A stretch of DNA of 11,263 nucleotides, taken from positions 1 through 11,263 of the forward strand of contig JBHHXR010000111.1 in assembly GCA_046757205.1 (NCBI GenBank). Reading direction: 5' to 3'. A program made the position numbers and the translations under genes. Every line of letters starts with the position of its first letter. Positions within the stretch are counted from its first letter, which is position 1. This stretch comes from JBHHXR01 sp046757205. Lineage in GTDB: Bacteria; Pseudomonadota; Alphaproteobacteria; Rhodobacterales; Rhodobacteraceae. This document shows, in pieces, positions 1 to 6,729 of the stretch. The notes under the pieces were generated by a model. That model was not told the origin of the DNA, made no database searches, and saw only the letters and a program-made list of their open reading frames with translations.

Positions 1-395
1 CATTCCTGGCGCAGCTCGATCACCGGCACGTCGTCCTTCGACTTGCCCTTGGCGCGGTACTGCTCCTCGATCTTCCACTCGATGGGCAGGCCGTGGCAGT
101 CCCAGCCCGGCACGTAGCGCGAATCCTTGCCCATCATCTGCTGCGAACGCACCACCATGTCCTTGAGGATCTTGTTCAGCGCGTGGCCGATATGCAGGTG
201 GCCGTTGGCGTAGGGCGGGCCGTCGTGCAGCACGAAGCTTTCGCGGCCCTCTTTCTCGCGCAGCCGGTCGTAAAGCCGCATTGCTTCCCATTTCGCCAGC
301 CATTCCGGCTCGCGCTTGGGCAGACCGGCGCGCATGGGAAAATCGGTTTTCGGCAGGTGGAGCGTGTCTTTGTAGTCAGGGGTATCCGCGCACAT
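1..395 (-). CDS. ileS: Isoleucyl-tRNA synthetase, N-terminal part (cut by window edge)
   Basis: Cytoplasmic class I aminoacyl-tRNA synthetase that charges tRNA-Ile with isoleucine. Only the first 131 codons are inside the window; the gene runs off the left edge, so the editing domain, KMSKS loop and tRNA-binding region are not visible. The frame reads leftward from an ATG at 395-393. Residues 60-73 (PPYANGHLHIGHAL) carry the class I HIGH signature at 68-71. The downstream block VPGWDCHGLPIEW (about 95-107) is typical of IleRS, and together these separate it from ValRS and LeuRS. The start MCADTPDYKDTLHLPKTDFP matches the N-terminal extension of alphaproteobacterial IleRS, and a GGGA lies about 9 nt upstream. 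It is transcribed away from the small secreted-protein gene. Identity is very secure; the exact start is nearly so. Confidence 0.97.
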   Translation of the reverse strand, partial: MCADTPDYKDTLHLPKTDFPMRAGLPKREPEWLAKWEAMRLYDRLREKEGRESFVLHDGPPYANGHLHIGHALNKILKDMVVRSQQMMGKDSRYVPGWDCHGLPIEWKIEEQYRAKGKSKDDVPVIELRQE

Positions 396-453
396 GGTAC
401 TGTCCCGTCAGCTTCGGATCGGTGTTTTCGGAGAGGCGGCGCGGAGGAATTCC

Positions 454-600
454 ATGCGCCTTTTCCCGGCGTCTCAGGCCAAGACCGCCGGGCCGGTAAT
501 TCGAACGATTATTGCAGATCCGGTCCACATGGCGGCGCTTATAGCCAAGCCCCCCGGTGGCGTCCAGCGGCCAGCGCACGGAACCGGCGCAGCGATGTGA
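454..600 (+). CDS. Possible small ORF (48 aa) with strong ribosome binding site
   Basis: I do not recognise this product. The ATG at 454 is preceded by GGAGG with a 6-nt spacer (GGAGGAATTCCATG), the best Shine-Dalgarno match in the left part of the window, and the frame stays open for 48 codons to a TGA. The predicted peptide begins MRLFPASQAKT, holds a mildly hydrophobic stretch (about 14-31, with IRTIIADPVHMAALIA) and ends in a Gly/Pro/His-rich tail. It shows no signal peptide and no known motif. It lies in the divergent leader between ileS (minus) and the secreted-protein gene (plus). It could be a real small protein, a leader peptide, or chance in GC-rich DNA. Only the ribosome binding site argues for it. 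Confidence 0.28.
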   Translation: MRLFPASQAKTAGPVIRTIIADPVHMAALIAKPPGGVQRPAHGTGAAM

Positions 601-649
601 AACGACGTGATGCGGAGAATCCACGCACAGGCACTATGTTGTTGCCATG

Positions 650-664
650 GGGGCACAATGCCCC
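650..664. promoter_or_regulatory. Short inverted repeat upstream of the secreted-protein gene
   Basis: GGGGCA-CAA-TGCCCC is a perfect 6-bp inverted repeat with a 3-nt centre, ending 21 nt before the ATG at 686. It could be a small operator or a 5'-UTR hairpin. No protein can be assigned, and it is short enough to be chance. Confidence 0.25.
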
Positions 665-685
665 GAGCCCACACGGAGAACCAGA

Positions 686-1006
686 ATGACCGGACCTCTC
701 AGAAACACGCTGCTGGCGCTAATCGTCAGTGCCGTGGCGATCGGCACCGCGCCGGCGGCCAGCGCCGGCAATGGCGGCGACGCCTTCTTCGGCTTCCTGG
801 CCGGCGCCACGATCGCCACGATCCTGCTCAATTCCAACAACAACAGCCGGCGCCGCTACAGCAGCCGGGGCCGTTATCCCGGCCGGTACCAGCCGGGCAA
901 CAGCGGCCGCTATTCCTACGTGCCGGCCCATTGCGTTCACAACGTCCGCACCAGCCGCGGCGTCGAAAGCCGCGTCGACCGTAAGTGCGTCGCCCGGGAG
1001 CGCTGA
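686..1006 (+). CDS. Small exported Arg/Tyr/Asn-rich protein, unknown function
   Basis: A 106-residue protein I cannot name. Residues 1-27 form a typical Sec signal peptide: a short basic start with one Arg, a hydrophobic core (LLALIVSAVAIGTA) and an Ala-rich end with cleavage likely after ASA. A second Gly-rich hydrophobic stretch at about 30-48 (GGDAFFGFLAGATIATILL) resembles glycine-zipper segments and could insert in or pack on a membrane. A low-complexity linker (about 49-78) is rich in Asn, Arg, Tyr and Gly. The C-terminal module carries two cysteines, C83 and C101, either side of an Arg-rich segment, which could form a disulfide in the periplasm. I chose the ATG at 686 because the signal peptide begins there and GGAG lies about 8 nt upstream; an in-frame ATG at 647 would add 13 residues without signal character. 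It converges on ycjF. Confidence 0.8.
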   Translation: MTGPLRNTLLALIVSAVAIGTAPAASAGNGGDAFFGFLAGATIATILLNSNNNSRRRYSSRGRYPGRYQPGNSGRYSYVPAHCVHNVRTSRGVESRVDRKCVARER

Positions 1007-1087
1007 ACCACGGCACCCTGCGTTTCCATTTCCAGTCGAAGGCCGATCCATGCCCGGATTGTCAGTGTTGTCGGCGCGTTCGGCCTT

Positions 1088-1119
1088 GGCGCGGAGCCTT
1101 TCCCTCGGGGCTCCGCGCC
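1088..1119. terminator. Strong hairpin between convergent genes, likely bidirectional terminator
   Basis: GGCGCGGAGCC (1088-1098) and GGCTCCGCGCC (1109-1119) are perfect 11-bp complements around a 10-nt loop. The structure lies 81 nt after the secreted-protein stop and 29 nt after the ycjF stop, between convergent genes, so it can serve both. Neither side has a clear T-run, so it is not a textbook intrinsic terminator; it may pause polymerase or protect 3' ends. Confidence 0.6.
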
Positions 1120-1148
1120 TCAACTCACCGCAACCGGCCGTGTCAGTG

Positions 1149-2177
1149 TCACCGCGAAGCCTTCCCGGAAGACAGAAATCCGGTCAGCGCGGAGCTGACA
1201 ATCGAACTGACCCGCGGCCGCTTTTCGCTGCGAAACGGCATGGGACGGCAGATTTCCATCGCCGCGACGCCGACCCTCGCTGTCAACGCACCGTTGACGA
1301 CACCTTCGCCGAAGCGCCGCGAAATCCTTGACAACACGCCACCGCCGGCCACCGATCCGATCAGATCGTCCCCCACCGCAACGGCGCCCGTCGCAACCAG
1401 ATGCGTCGCCACCGCGCGCAGAAGCCTCAGCGATCCCAACCAGCCCGCGCGGGCGCCGTAAATCTCTGCGATGCGCCGGATCATCCCGATATTGACGACC
1501 GCCGCCGCCGCAACGTCGGCCAGCGCCAGCGGCACGAATGCCGTGGCGGCGGCCACCTTCCGCGACGCCGCCTCGATTTCCCGGCGGGCCTGCGCGTCCA
1601 GCGGCGTCAGCAGGCGGTTCTCGGCAAATCCCAGGAGCGCGTCGCCGTCGAGAAGACCGTCCGCCTGTTCGCGAAGATCGCCCCGGGCCCAGCCGAGTTC
1701 GCGCCGACCGGAATAGAACGAGGTCAGCGCCGCCACCGCTTTGCGGGCAGGTCCGAGCGACGCTTCGCTCCACGCATCCTCGGTGGTGCGGCGCAGACCA
1801 TCGACGCGGCGCAGCCGGATCAGCGCCAGAACCTCACGCAGGACGGCCAGCAGCAGCAGGACCCCGACCGCCAGGGCCAGAACCAGGGCGAGGTTTCCCA
1901 GCACCGGATTTCGCTTCGCGAGCCCGGCGACGAAGTCCCAGAACGCGACGCCGGCCATCAACCCCAGAAGACCGGTCAGAGCCGACCAGAAGATGCGCCC
2001 CGCCCAGGACGGTTTCCGCCCGGCCCGCAGCGTGACCGCCTGCATCGCGCGGCCGGCCGGCGGCGGCATTTCGTCATCCGGCACCGGCGGCGCCGTGGCG
2101 GGATCGGAACCGGCCGGCGGCGGAACCTTGTCGCCTTCCAGCAGCACCGGCCCCTGTCTTTGCCGTTTTCCGGTCAT
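1149..2177 (-). CDS. ycjF: YcjF/DUF697 family inner-membrane protein
   Basis: Conserved membrane protein paired with YcjX; its biochemical role is not established. It has 342 residues, close to family length. Residues 1-55 are a Pro- and charge-rich cytoplasmic tail. Two transmembrane helices follow at about 60-86 and 93-120 (LGNLALVLALAVGVLLLLAV), then an Arg-rich loop. The C-terminal DUF697-like domain at about 205-315 is Ala/Gly/Val-rich and contains PLALADVAAAAVVNIGMIRRIAEIYG, and can itself associate with membrane. The start ATG (2177-2175) overlaps the ycjX stop as ATGA, which implies translational coupling and a matched dose of the two proteins. In enterobacteria the homologous pair follows the phage-shock (psp) genes, but no psp genes are visible here. 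The family call is firm; the function is open. Confidence 0.9.
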   Translation of the reverse strand: MTGKRQRQGPVLLEGDKVPPPAGSDPATAPPVPDDEMPPPAGRAMQAVTLRAGRKPSWAGRIFWSALTGLLGLMAGVAFWDFVAGLAKRNPVLGNLALVLALAVGVLLLLAVLREVLALIRLRRVDGLRRTTEDAWSEASLGPARKAVAALTSFYSGRRELGWARGDLREQADGLLDGDALLGFAENRLLTPLDAQARREIEAASRKVAAATAFVPLALADVAAAAVVNIGMIRRIAEIYGARAGWLGSLRLLRAVATHLVATGAVAVGDDLIGSVAGGGVLSRISRRFGEGVVNGALTARVGVAAMEICRPMPFRSEKRPRVSSIVSSALTGFLSSGKASR

Positions 2178-3595
2178 CTCAGGCAGTCTCCGATCAGAAA
2201 TTCCATGGCCCGGTCGAGCCTTATGTGCGGCGGCCCGACACCGGGCTTCAGGCCGAGTCGCGGCGGCAGAAACCGCATGACGCTGAAATCGCCTGTCAGC
2301 CAGCGCTCGCCATCCCCGCCGTGCAGCAGCAGATCATCGGGATTGTCCGGCAGTTCGCCGGCATAAAGCGCCGCGGGCTTGCCGGATCCTTCCAGCGTTC
2401 CGCGCACGCAATCCAGCTTCTTTCCCCTGTGATCGAGTGTTTGCTCGACCGTCGCGCGCAGCGCCGCCATGGCGATGCTGCGGGTCTTTGCGCCGCGAAA
2501 ATCCGCCCGGTCACGCGCCTCGCGGACCATGGCCTGCATGATCGCCGTCAGCTTGCCGTGCTGGGCATGGTGCAGATGGTCGGCCTTGGTGGCGGCGAAC
2601 AGGATTTTTTCCACCTTGTGCCCGAGCAACGGCGACAGCCAGGAATTGGCGCCCGGCCGGAAGCAGCGCAGGACGGCAGCCATCGCATCCTGCATGTCCT
2701 CGGTCGCCCGCGGTCCCGAATGTATCGCGCCAAGCGCGTCAACCAGCACGATCTGCCGGTCGATCCGCGCAAAATGGTTGCGGAAGAACGGCTTGACCAC
2801 AATCCTTTTGTACGCCTCGAAGCGCCGCTCGCAGGCGGCGTAAAGCGTGCCGCGTTTTCGCTGCGCCGGTTTCGGCAGCGGCGCGAAGGTCAGCGCCGGC
2901 GATCCGGCAAGATCGCCGGGCATCAGGAAGCGCCCGGGCGAACAGGCGGAAAAACCGGCTTCGCGCGCGGCGCGCAGGTAGGCGGTAAAGGCGGCGGAAT
3001 GTTGCCGGGCGGCGGTCTCGTCCAGTTTTTCCCCCGGAGCCGTGCCCTCGGTCAGCGCCAGCCATTCGCCCGACAGATTCTCGCGGCCGGTGGAACGTGC
3101 CAGTTCAATCGCCTCTTTCGACCATTCGTCGTAGCTCTGGCGGAGCAGCGGCAGGTCGAGCAGCCACTCGCCGGGATAGTCGACGATGTCGAGATGCACG
3201 GTGCGCGGTCCGGTCAGCCCGGACAACAGTCCCCCGCCGGCGACACGCAGCGACAGCCGGAGCTGGCTGATCCGCCGCGTCGATTCCGGCCAGCGCGGCT
3301 CCGGTCCGGTCAGGTCGCGCAGGTGGCGCTCGTAATCGAAGCGCGGCACCTCGTCGTCGGGTTGCGGTTGCAGGTATGCCGCCAGGACGCGCCCCTCGCT
3401 GGCGGCAGCCAGTTGCGGCATGCGCCCGCGGTTCAGAAGGTTGGCCACCAGGGAGGTGATGAAGACGGTCTTGCCCGACCGCGAAAGCCCCGTCACGCCG
3501 AGGCGGACCACCGGCTCGAACAGATAGGCGCTGACCGAATCCTGCGTGGATTCGATCGTTCGGGCTATGCCGTCTGCGATGTCCGCGATGCCCAA
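2174..3595 (-). CDS. ycjX: YcjX family P-loop GTPase-like protein (DUF463)
   Basis: Conserved cytoplasmic nucleotide-binding protein, presumably working at the membrane with YcjF; its cellular task is unknown. It has 473 residues, about family length. The P-loop GLSRSGKT is at 36-43 (K42, T43). The G3-like segment LDIVDYPGEWLLDL is at about 135-148, with D139-Y-P-G. The G4-like motif ATKADH is at 335-340. These are in the GTPase order, with a family-specific insert between G3 and G4. The start is TTG at 3595-3593: the family's opening helix (MGIADIADGI) begins exactly there, no ATG lies nearby in frame, and AGGGG sits 8 nt upstream. It is the first gene of a two-gene unit with ycjF and is divergent from truA. 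The rare start codon may limit expression. Confidence 0.93.
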   Translation of the reverse strand: MGIADIADGIARTIESTQDSVSAYLFEPVVRLGVTGLSRSGKTVFITSLVANLLNRGRMPQLAAASEGRVLAAYLQPQPDDEVPRFDYERHLRDLTGPEPRWPESTRRISQLRLSLRVAGGGLLSGLTGPRTVHLDIVDYPGEWLLDLPLLRQSYDEWSKEAIELARSTGRENLSGEWLALTEGTAPGEKLDETAARQHSAAFTAYLRAAREAGFSACSPGRFLMPGDLAGSPALTFAPLPKPAQRKRGTLYAACERRFEAYKRIVVKPFFRNHFARIDRQIVLVDALGAIHSGPRATEDMQDAMAAVLRCFRPGANSWLSPLLGHKVEKILFAATKADHLHHAQHGKLTAIMQAMVREARDRADFRGAKTRSIAMAALRATVEQTLDHRGKKLDCVRGTLEGSGKPAALYAGELPDNPDDLLLHGGDGERWLTGDFSVMRFLPPRLGLKPGVGPPHIRLDRAMEFLIGDCLR

Positions 3596-3630
3596 CCGGA
3601 AATCCCCTGCCCCTCGTTCCCCAGTCAGAT

Positions 3631-3662
3631 AATCCCCCGTTGCAACGATTTACAGGGGGATT
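3631..3662. promoter_or_regulatory. Interrupted dyad in the divergent ycjX/truA gap, candidate operator
   Basis: AATCCCCC (3631-3638) and GGGGGATT (3655-3662) are perfect 8-bp complements separated by 16 nt. The spacer itself opens with a perfect palindrome, GTTGCAAC (3639-3646). The element sits 35 nt upstream of both start codons, in a gap of only about 100 bp that must hold both promoters. GATAAT at 3628-3633 resembles a -10 box in the truA direction, but I see no good -35 partner. It could be a protein site or a 5'-UTR hairpin; the regulator is unknown. Confidence 0.4.
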
Positions 3663-3697
3663 GGCAAAACCGCCGCCAGCGGATAGGCCCCTGTGCC

Positions 3698-4468
3698 ATG
3701 CCGCGCTATGCATTGAAACTCGAATATCACGGTGCGCCCTTTGCCGGCTGGCAACGGCAGAAGGACCACCCTTCGGTGCAGGCGCGGCTGGAACGCGCCC
3801 TTGGCCGGCTGGACCCCGGCGAGGCGGTGGTTACCGGGGCCGGTCGGACCGACGCCGGCGTGCACGCCCGGGGGCAGGTGGCGCATGTCGATCTGGAAAA
3901 CGACTGGGAGCCGTTCCGCCTGTCGGAGGCGCTGAACCATCACCTGCGGCCCGACCCGGTGGCGGTTCTGGCCGTGGCGAAAGTCGGCGATGACTTCCAC
4001 GCGCGCTTCAGCGCCACCGGCCGGCACTATCTCTACCGGCTGGTGCGGCGCCGGGCGCCGATGGCGCTGGAAAAGGGGCTTGCCTGGCGGGTCCGGCATG
4101 CGCTGGACGCCGGCGCGATGCGGGAAGCGGCGGCGCATCTGGTCGGGCGGCATGACTTCACCACCTTCCGTTCGTCGATCTGCCAGGCGGCTTCGCCGGT
4201 CAAGACGCTCGATTCGATCGAGATTTCCGAAATCCGCTGCGACCATGCCACTGAATACCGTCTGGAATTCCGCGCCCGCAGTTTCCTGCACAACCAGGTC
4301 CGCAGCTTCGTCGGAACGCTGGAGCGGGTGGGCGCGGGGGCGTGGCCGCCGGAGCGGGTGAAGGACGCGCTGGAAGCCCGCGAGCGCGCCGCGTGCGGAC
4401 CGGTGGCGCCGCCGCACGGGCTTTATCTGCAAGGGGTCGGCTACCAGCCGGACCCGTTTGGCGGATGA
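3698..4468 (+). CDS. truA: tRNA pseudouridine(38-40) synthase TruA
   Basis: Cytoplasmic enzyme that isomerises uridines 38-40 of the tRNA anticodon stem to pseudouridine. It has 256 residues, a normal length. The catalytic motif GRTDAGVHA starts at residue 49, with the nucleophilic aspartate at D52. Other family marks are the N-terminal LEYHGAPFAGWQRQ (8-21, strand plus RNA-binding loop), FHARFSATGRHYLYRL (about 108-123), HDFTTFR (about 151-157) and RSFLHNQVRSFVGTL (about 197-211). The ATG at 3698 gives the expected MPRYALKLEYHG start; GGATAGG lies about 10 nt upstream. The open frame continues far upstream (to 2225) only as the antisense shadow of ycjX. It is divergent from ycjX and convergent with the HAD gene, so it is probably transcribed alone. 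No fmt or def neighbour is present. Confidence 0.97.
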   Translation: MPRYALKLEYHGAPFAGWQRQKDHPSVQARLERALGRLDPGEAVVTGAGRTDAGVHARGQVAHVDLENDWEPFRLSEALNHHLRPDPVAVLAVAKVGDDFHARFSATGRHYLYRLVRRRAPMALEKGLAWRVRHALDAGAMREAAAHLVGRHDFTTFRSSICQAASPVKTLDSIEISEIRCDHATEYRLEFRARSFLHNQVRSFVGTLERVGAGAWPPERVKDALEARERAACGPVAPPHGLYLQGVGYQPDPFGG

Positions 4469-4490
4469 CCCGCCCCGACGCCGGCGCGAG

Positions 4491-4518
4491 GTTTCGCGCG
4501 CGAAACGTTTTGCGTTTT
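4491..4518 (+). terminator. Probable truA terminator: 16-bp palindrome followed by T-rich tract
   Basis: GTTTCGCGCGCGAAAC (4491-4506) is a perfect palindrome that can fold as a 6-bp stem with a CGCG loop. It is followed by GTTTTGCGTTTT (4507-4518), the only T-rich tract of this kind in the window. It begins 22 nt after the truA stop. This is the best intrinsic-terminator candidate here, though the T-tract is interrupted. Confidence 0.65.
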
Positions 4519-4545
4519 AGGTCAACAGGTTAAGGAATGGTGAAT

Positions 4546-4563
4546 TGCAGTGAACTCACTGCA
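4546..4563. promoter_or_regulatory. Perfect 18-bp dyad between truA and the HAD gene
   Basis: TGCAGTGA-AC-TCACTGCA is an 8-bp perfect inverted repeat around a 2-nt centre, in locally AT-richer sequence than its surroundings. A 2-nt gap is too tight for a fully paired RNA loop, so it looks more like a binding site for a dimeric protein than a terminator. It lies about 27 nt after the truA terminator candidate and between convergent genes, where no promoter is expected. Confidence 0.4.
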
Positions 4564-4583
4564 TGTTCGGGGCGCCGGAGGGA

Positions 4584-4607
4584 TCCGCCGGAAACCCGGG
4601 CGGCGGA
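4584..4607 (-). terminator. GC-rich hairpin after the HAD gene
   Basis: TCCGCCG (4584-4590) pairs with CGGCGGA (4601-4607) around a 10-nt loop, starting 8 nt after the HAD stop codon when read on the minus strand. It lacks a T-run. It is plausibly a 3'-end structure for the minus-strand transcript, but such hairpins are frequent in GC-rich DNA. Confidence 0.35.
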
Positions 4608-4615
4608 GCGTCGCC

Positions 4616-5380
4616 TCACCCCGCCAGCCGGTCGACCGCCTCGCCGAGATCGGCGAATTCCGCGGTCGGTGGCGGGTCGAGGCCATCCGAGGCGCCCGGG
4701 CTCCACTTGCCGGTTCTGACGACGATGCCCTGCAGTCCCGCCCGTACCGCGGCGGAAGCGTCGAACTCTGCGTCATCGCCGATCATCGCCACTTCGTGCG
4801 GACGCAGGCCCATGGCGTCGACCGCCAGCCGGAAAAAGGCCGGCGCCGGCTTGCCGAGCACCGTGGCGGTTCTGGCGGAAGCGAATTCGAGAGCGGCGAC
4901 GAAGGCGCCGACATCCATGCTCATGCCGCCGTCGGCGTCGCGGAACTTGCGGTTGGTGGCCAGCGCGATCAGCTCGGCGCCGTTCTCGATCAGCCGGAAC
5001 ATGGCGTTGAGGCTGGCATAGGTGAAGCCGTCGCGGGCATCGCCGATGACCACCGCCGGTTTGTTCCCCGTCCTCAGGCCGGCGAAATCCTCCATCAGCG
5101 CTTCGGCGACCAGGTAATGCGGGAGAAGGCGGCGTTTCTCGATATGCGCGCGCGCCGCCATGGCCGGGGTGAACACATGGTGCGGCGGCGCGTCGAGGCC
5201 GACGGCGGCGAGCCGCGCCACGGCGCGGGCCCGGGGCTTGCTGGTGGTATTGGTGACGAACCGGTAGGGAACGCCCAGCGCCTGCAGACGCCGGATCGCG
5301 TCGATCGCGCCCGGCAGCGCTGCGCCGCCGGAATAGACGACGCCTTCGAGATCGATCGCGAAGCCCCGGATCGCGGCCAT
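4616..5380 (-). CDS. HAD-superfamily subfamily IIA phosphatase, LHPP-like
   Basis: Predicted Mg-dependent phosphohydrolase of the NagD/LHPP group; the substrate is unknown. From the chosen ATG (5380-5378) it has 254 residues, the usual length. HAD motif I is AIDLEGVVYSGG with nucleophile D10 and E12 at the position usually held by aspartate. Motif II is FVTNTTS (T43). The C2-type cap lies between. Motif III is K177 in LGKPAP, and motif IV is IGDDAEFD (GDD 201-203). The DVGAFVAALEFAS block and GKPAPAFF resemble the phospholysine/phosphohistidine phosphatase LHPP more than NagD. In-frame ATGs at 5401 and 5446 would add 7 or 22 residues; I prefer 5380 because the first HAD strand begins right after it and GGGA lies 9 nt upstream. 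It lies 176 nt after the amidohydrolase gene and may have its own promoter. Confidence 0.88.
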   Translation of the reverse strand: MAAIRGFAIDLEGVVYSGGAALPGAIDAIRRLQALGVPYRFVTNTTSKPRARAVARLAAVGLDAPPHHVFTPAMAARAHIEKRRLLPHYLVAEALMEDFAGLRTGNKPAVVIGDARDGFTYASLNAMFRLIENGAELIALATNRKFRDADGGMSMDVGAFVAALEFASARTATVLGKPAPAFFRLAVDAMGLRPHEVAMIGDDAEFDASAAVRAGLQGIVVRTGKWSPGASDGLDPPPTAEFADLGEAVDRLAG

Positions 5381-5527
5381 TGGCACCGGTCCCGTCTGCA
5401 TTGGCGTGCCGGACTGTAGCAGACATCGGTGCCGCCGGTGCAGCATTTTTTCGGCGGCAACCGGTGCGCCGGAACGGCTGCGGGATATTTGTCGAACTCA
5501 GAAGACGAACGCCCGCTTGCGGCGGCG

Positions 5528-5550
5528 CGGCGCGGACAATGCGCGCGCCG
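5528..5550 (-). terminator. GC hairpin after the amidohydrolase gene
   Basis: CGGCGCG (5528-5534) pairs with CGCGCCG (5544-5550) around a 9-nt loop, 6 nt after the amidohydrolase stop read on the minus strand. No T-run follows. It may terminate or attenuate transcription before the HAD gene. The surrounding GC density makes chance pairing likely, so confidence is low. Confidence 0.3.
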
Positions 5551-5556
5551 GGCGGA

Positions 5557-6729
5557 TCAGGCCGCCGGCATGCCCTCTTCAACCAGCGTCGCCCAGTAGG
5601 AACAGCCGACCGGAATCGCCTCGTCGTTGAAATCGTATTCCGGGTGGTGGACCATCGCGGTGTCGCCGTTGCCGACCAGGATGTAGGCGCCCGGGCGCTT
5701 CTCCAGCATGAAGGAGAAATCCTCGCCGCCCATGATGGCGGGGGTTTCGGTGTCGACCTTGCCGTCGCCGGCGACCTTGCGGGCCACTTCGGCGGCGAAG
5801 GCGGTCTGGGCCTCGGCGTTGACCATCACCGGGTAGTTGCGTTCGTAGCTTATGCTGGCCTCCGCCCCGAAGGCGGCGGCGGTGTTTTCGGCGATCAGTT
5901 TCAGGCGTTCCTCGGCCATGTCGCGCAGTTCGGGCAGATGGGTGCGCACGGTGCCTTTCAGGCGCACGTGTTCCGGGATCACGTTGAAGGCGTCGCTTTC
6001 GCTGCGGAAGCCGGTGATCGAGACGACGACGGATTCCAGCGGGTCGGTGTTGCGCGCCGCCACCGATTGCAGGGCAACGACGATGTGCGAGGCGGCAAGG
6101 GTGGTGTCGGTCGCCTCGTGCGGCTTGGCGGCGTGGCCGCCCTTGCCCCTGACCTCGATGGTCACCAGATCGGCGGCGGCGAAGAAAGCGCCGGGGCGGA
6201 TGGCGAACCGGCCGACCGCCAGGCCGGGCATGTTGTGCATGCCGTAGACCTCGCCGATGCCGAAACGGTCCATCAGGCCGTCGCCGACCATTTCGCGGCC
6301 GCCGCCGCCGCCTTCCTCGGCGGGCTGGAAGATGACCACGGCGGTGCCGTCGAAATTGCGCGTCTCCGACAGGTACCGCGCCGCGCCGAGCAGCATGGCG
6401 GTGTGGCCGTCATGGCCGCAGGCGTGCATCGTGCCGGGCGTTTCGGAGGCGTAGGGCAGGCCGGTCGCCTCGTAGATCGGCAGCGCGTCCATGTCGGCGC
6501 GCAGTCCGATGACGCGGCCCGATGCCGTCTGCCTGCCGCGGATCACGCCGACCACGCCGGTCCTGCCGATGCCCTCTGCCACCTCGTCGCAGCCGAACGC
6601 CCGCAGCCTGTCCGCGACGATACCGGCGGTGCGGTGGGTGTCGAACTGAAGCTCCGGGTGTTGGTGCAGGTCGCGCCGCCAGGCGGCGATGTCGGAATGC
6701 AGATCGGCGAAGCGGTTGATGACGGGCAT
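5557..6729 (-). CDS. M20 family metallo-amidohydrolase (N-acyl amino acid / hippurate hydrolase type)
   Basis: Predicted cytoplasmic zinc-type amidohydrolase that cleaves N-acyl amino acids or small peptides; the exact substrate cannot be read from sequence. It has 390 residues, typical of the M20D group. The opening DLHQHPEL (20-27) is the family hallmark. Metal ligands are visible as C104 and H106 in HACGHDGH, E138-E139 in QPAEEG, H165 in GMHNMPG and H361 in VHHPEYDFND. The dimerisation domain is about 185-300 (GKGGHAAKPHEATD at 195-208). There is no signal peptide. The ATG at 6729 is preceded by AAGGA at 6-nt spacing. It is divergent from the peptide-type ABC transporter across 232 bp, which suggests it hydrolyses the imported compound. 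HipO, AbgB and ArgE-like assignments are not separable here. Confidence 0.92.
   Translation of the reverse strand: MPVINRFADLHSDIAAWRRDLHQHPELQFDTHRTAGIVADRLRAFGCDEVAEGIGRTGVVGVIRGRQTASGRVIGLRADMDALPIYEATGLPYASETPGTMHACGHDGHTAMLLGAARYLSETRNFDGTAVVIFQPAEEGGGGGREMVGDGLMDRFGIGEVYGMHNMPGLAVGRFAIRPGAFFAAADLVTIEVRGKGGHAAKPHEATDTTLAASHIVVALQSVAARNTDPLESVVVSITGFRSESDAFNVIPEHVRLKGTVRTHLPELRDMAEERLKLIAENTAAAFGAEASISYERNYPVMVNAEAQTAFAAEVARKVAGDGKVDTETPAIMGGEDFSFMLEKRPGAYILVGNGDTAMVHHPEYDFNDEAIPVGCSYWATLVEEGMPAA

Noticed and set aside
396..453. Possible T-box or other riboswitch leader for ileS
   Set aside because: No T-box sequence or specifier-type structure was recognised in the upstream minus-strand sequence, and T-box control of ileS is not expected in Alphaproteobacteria.
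2225..3697. Open frame running in phase into truA from far upstream
   Set aside because: The extra 491 codons are antisense to ycjX. TruA homology begins at the ATG at 3698, so it is not a fusion protein.
4537..4719. Short plus-strand open frame beginning in the truA-HAD gap
   Set aside because: It has no good ribosome binding site, overlaps the HAD gene antisense, and its translation is Arg/Pro-rich shadow sequence.
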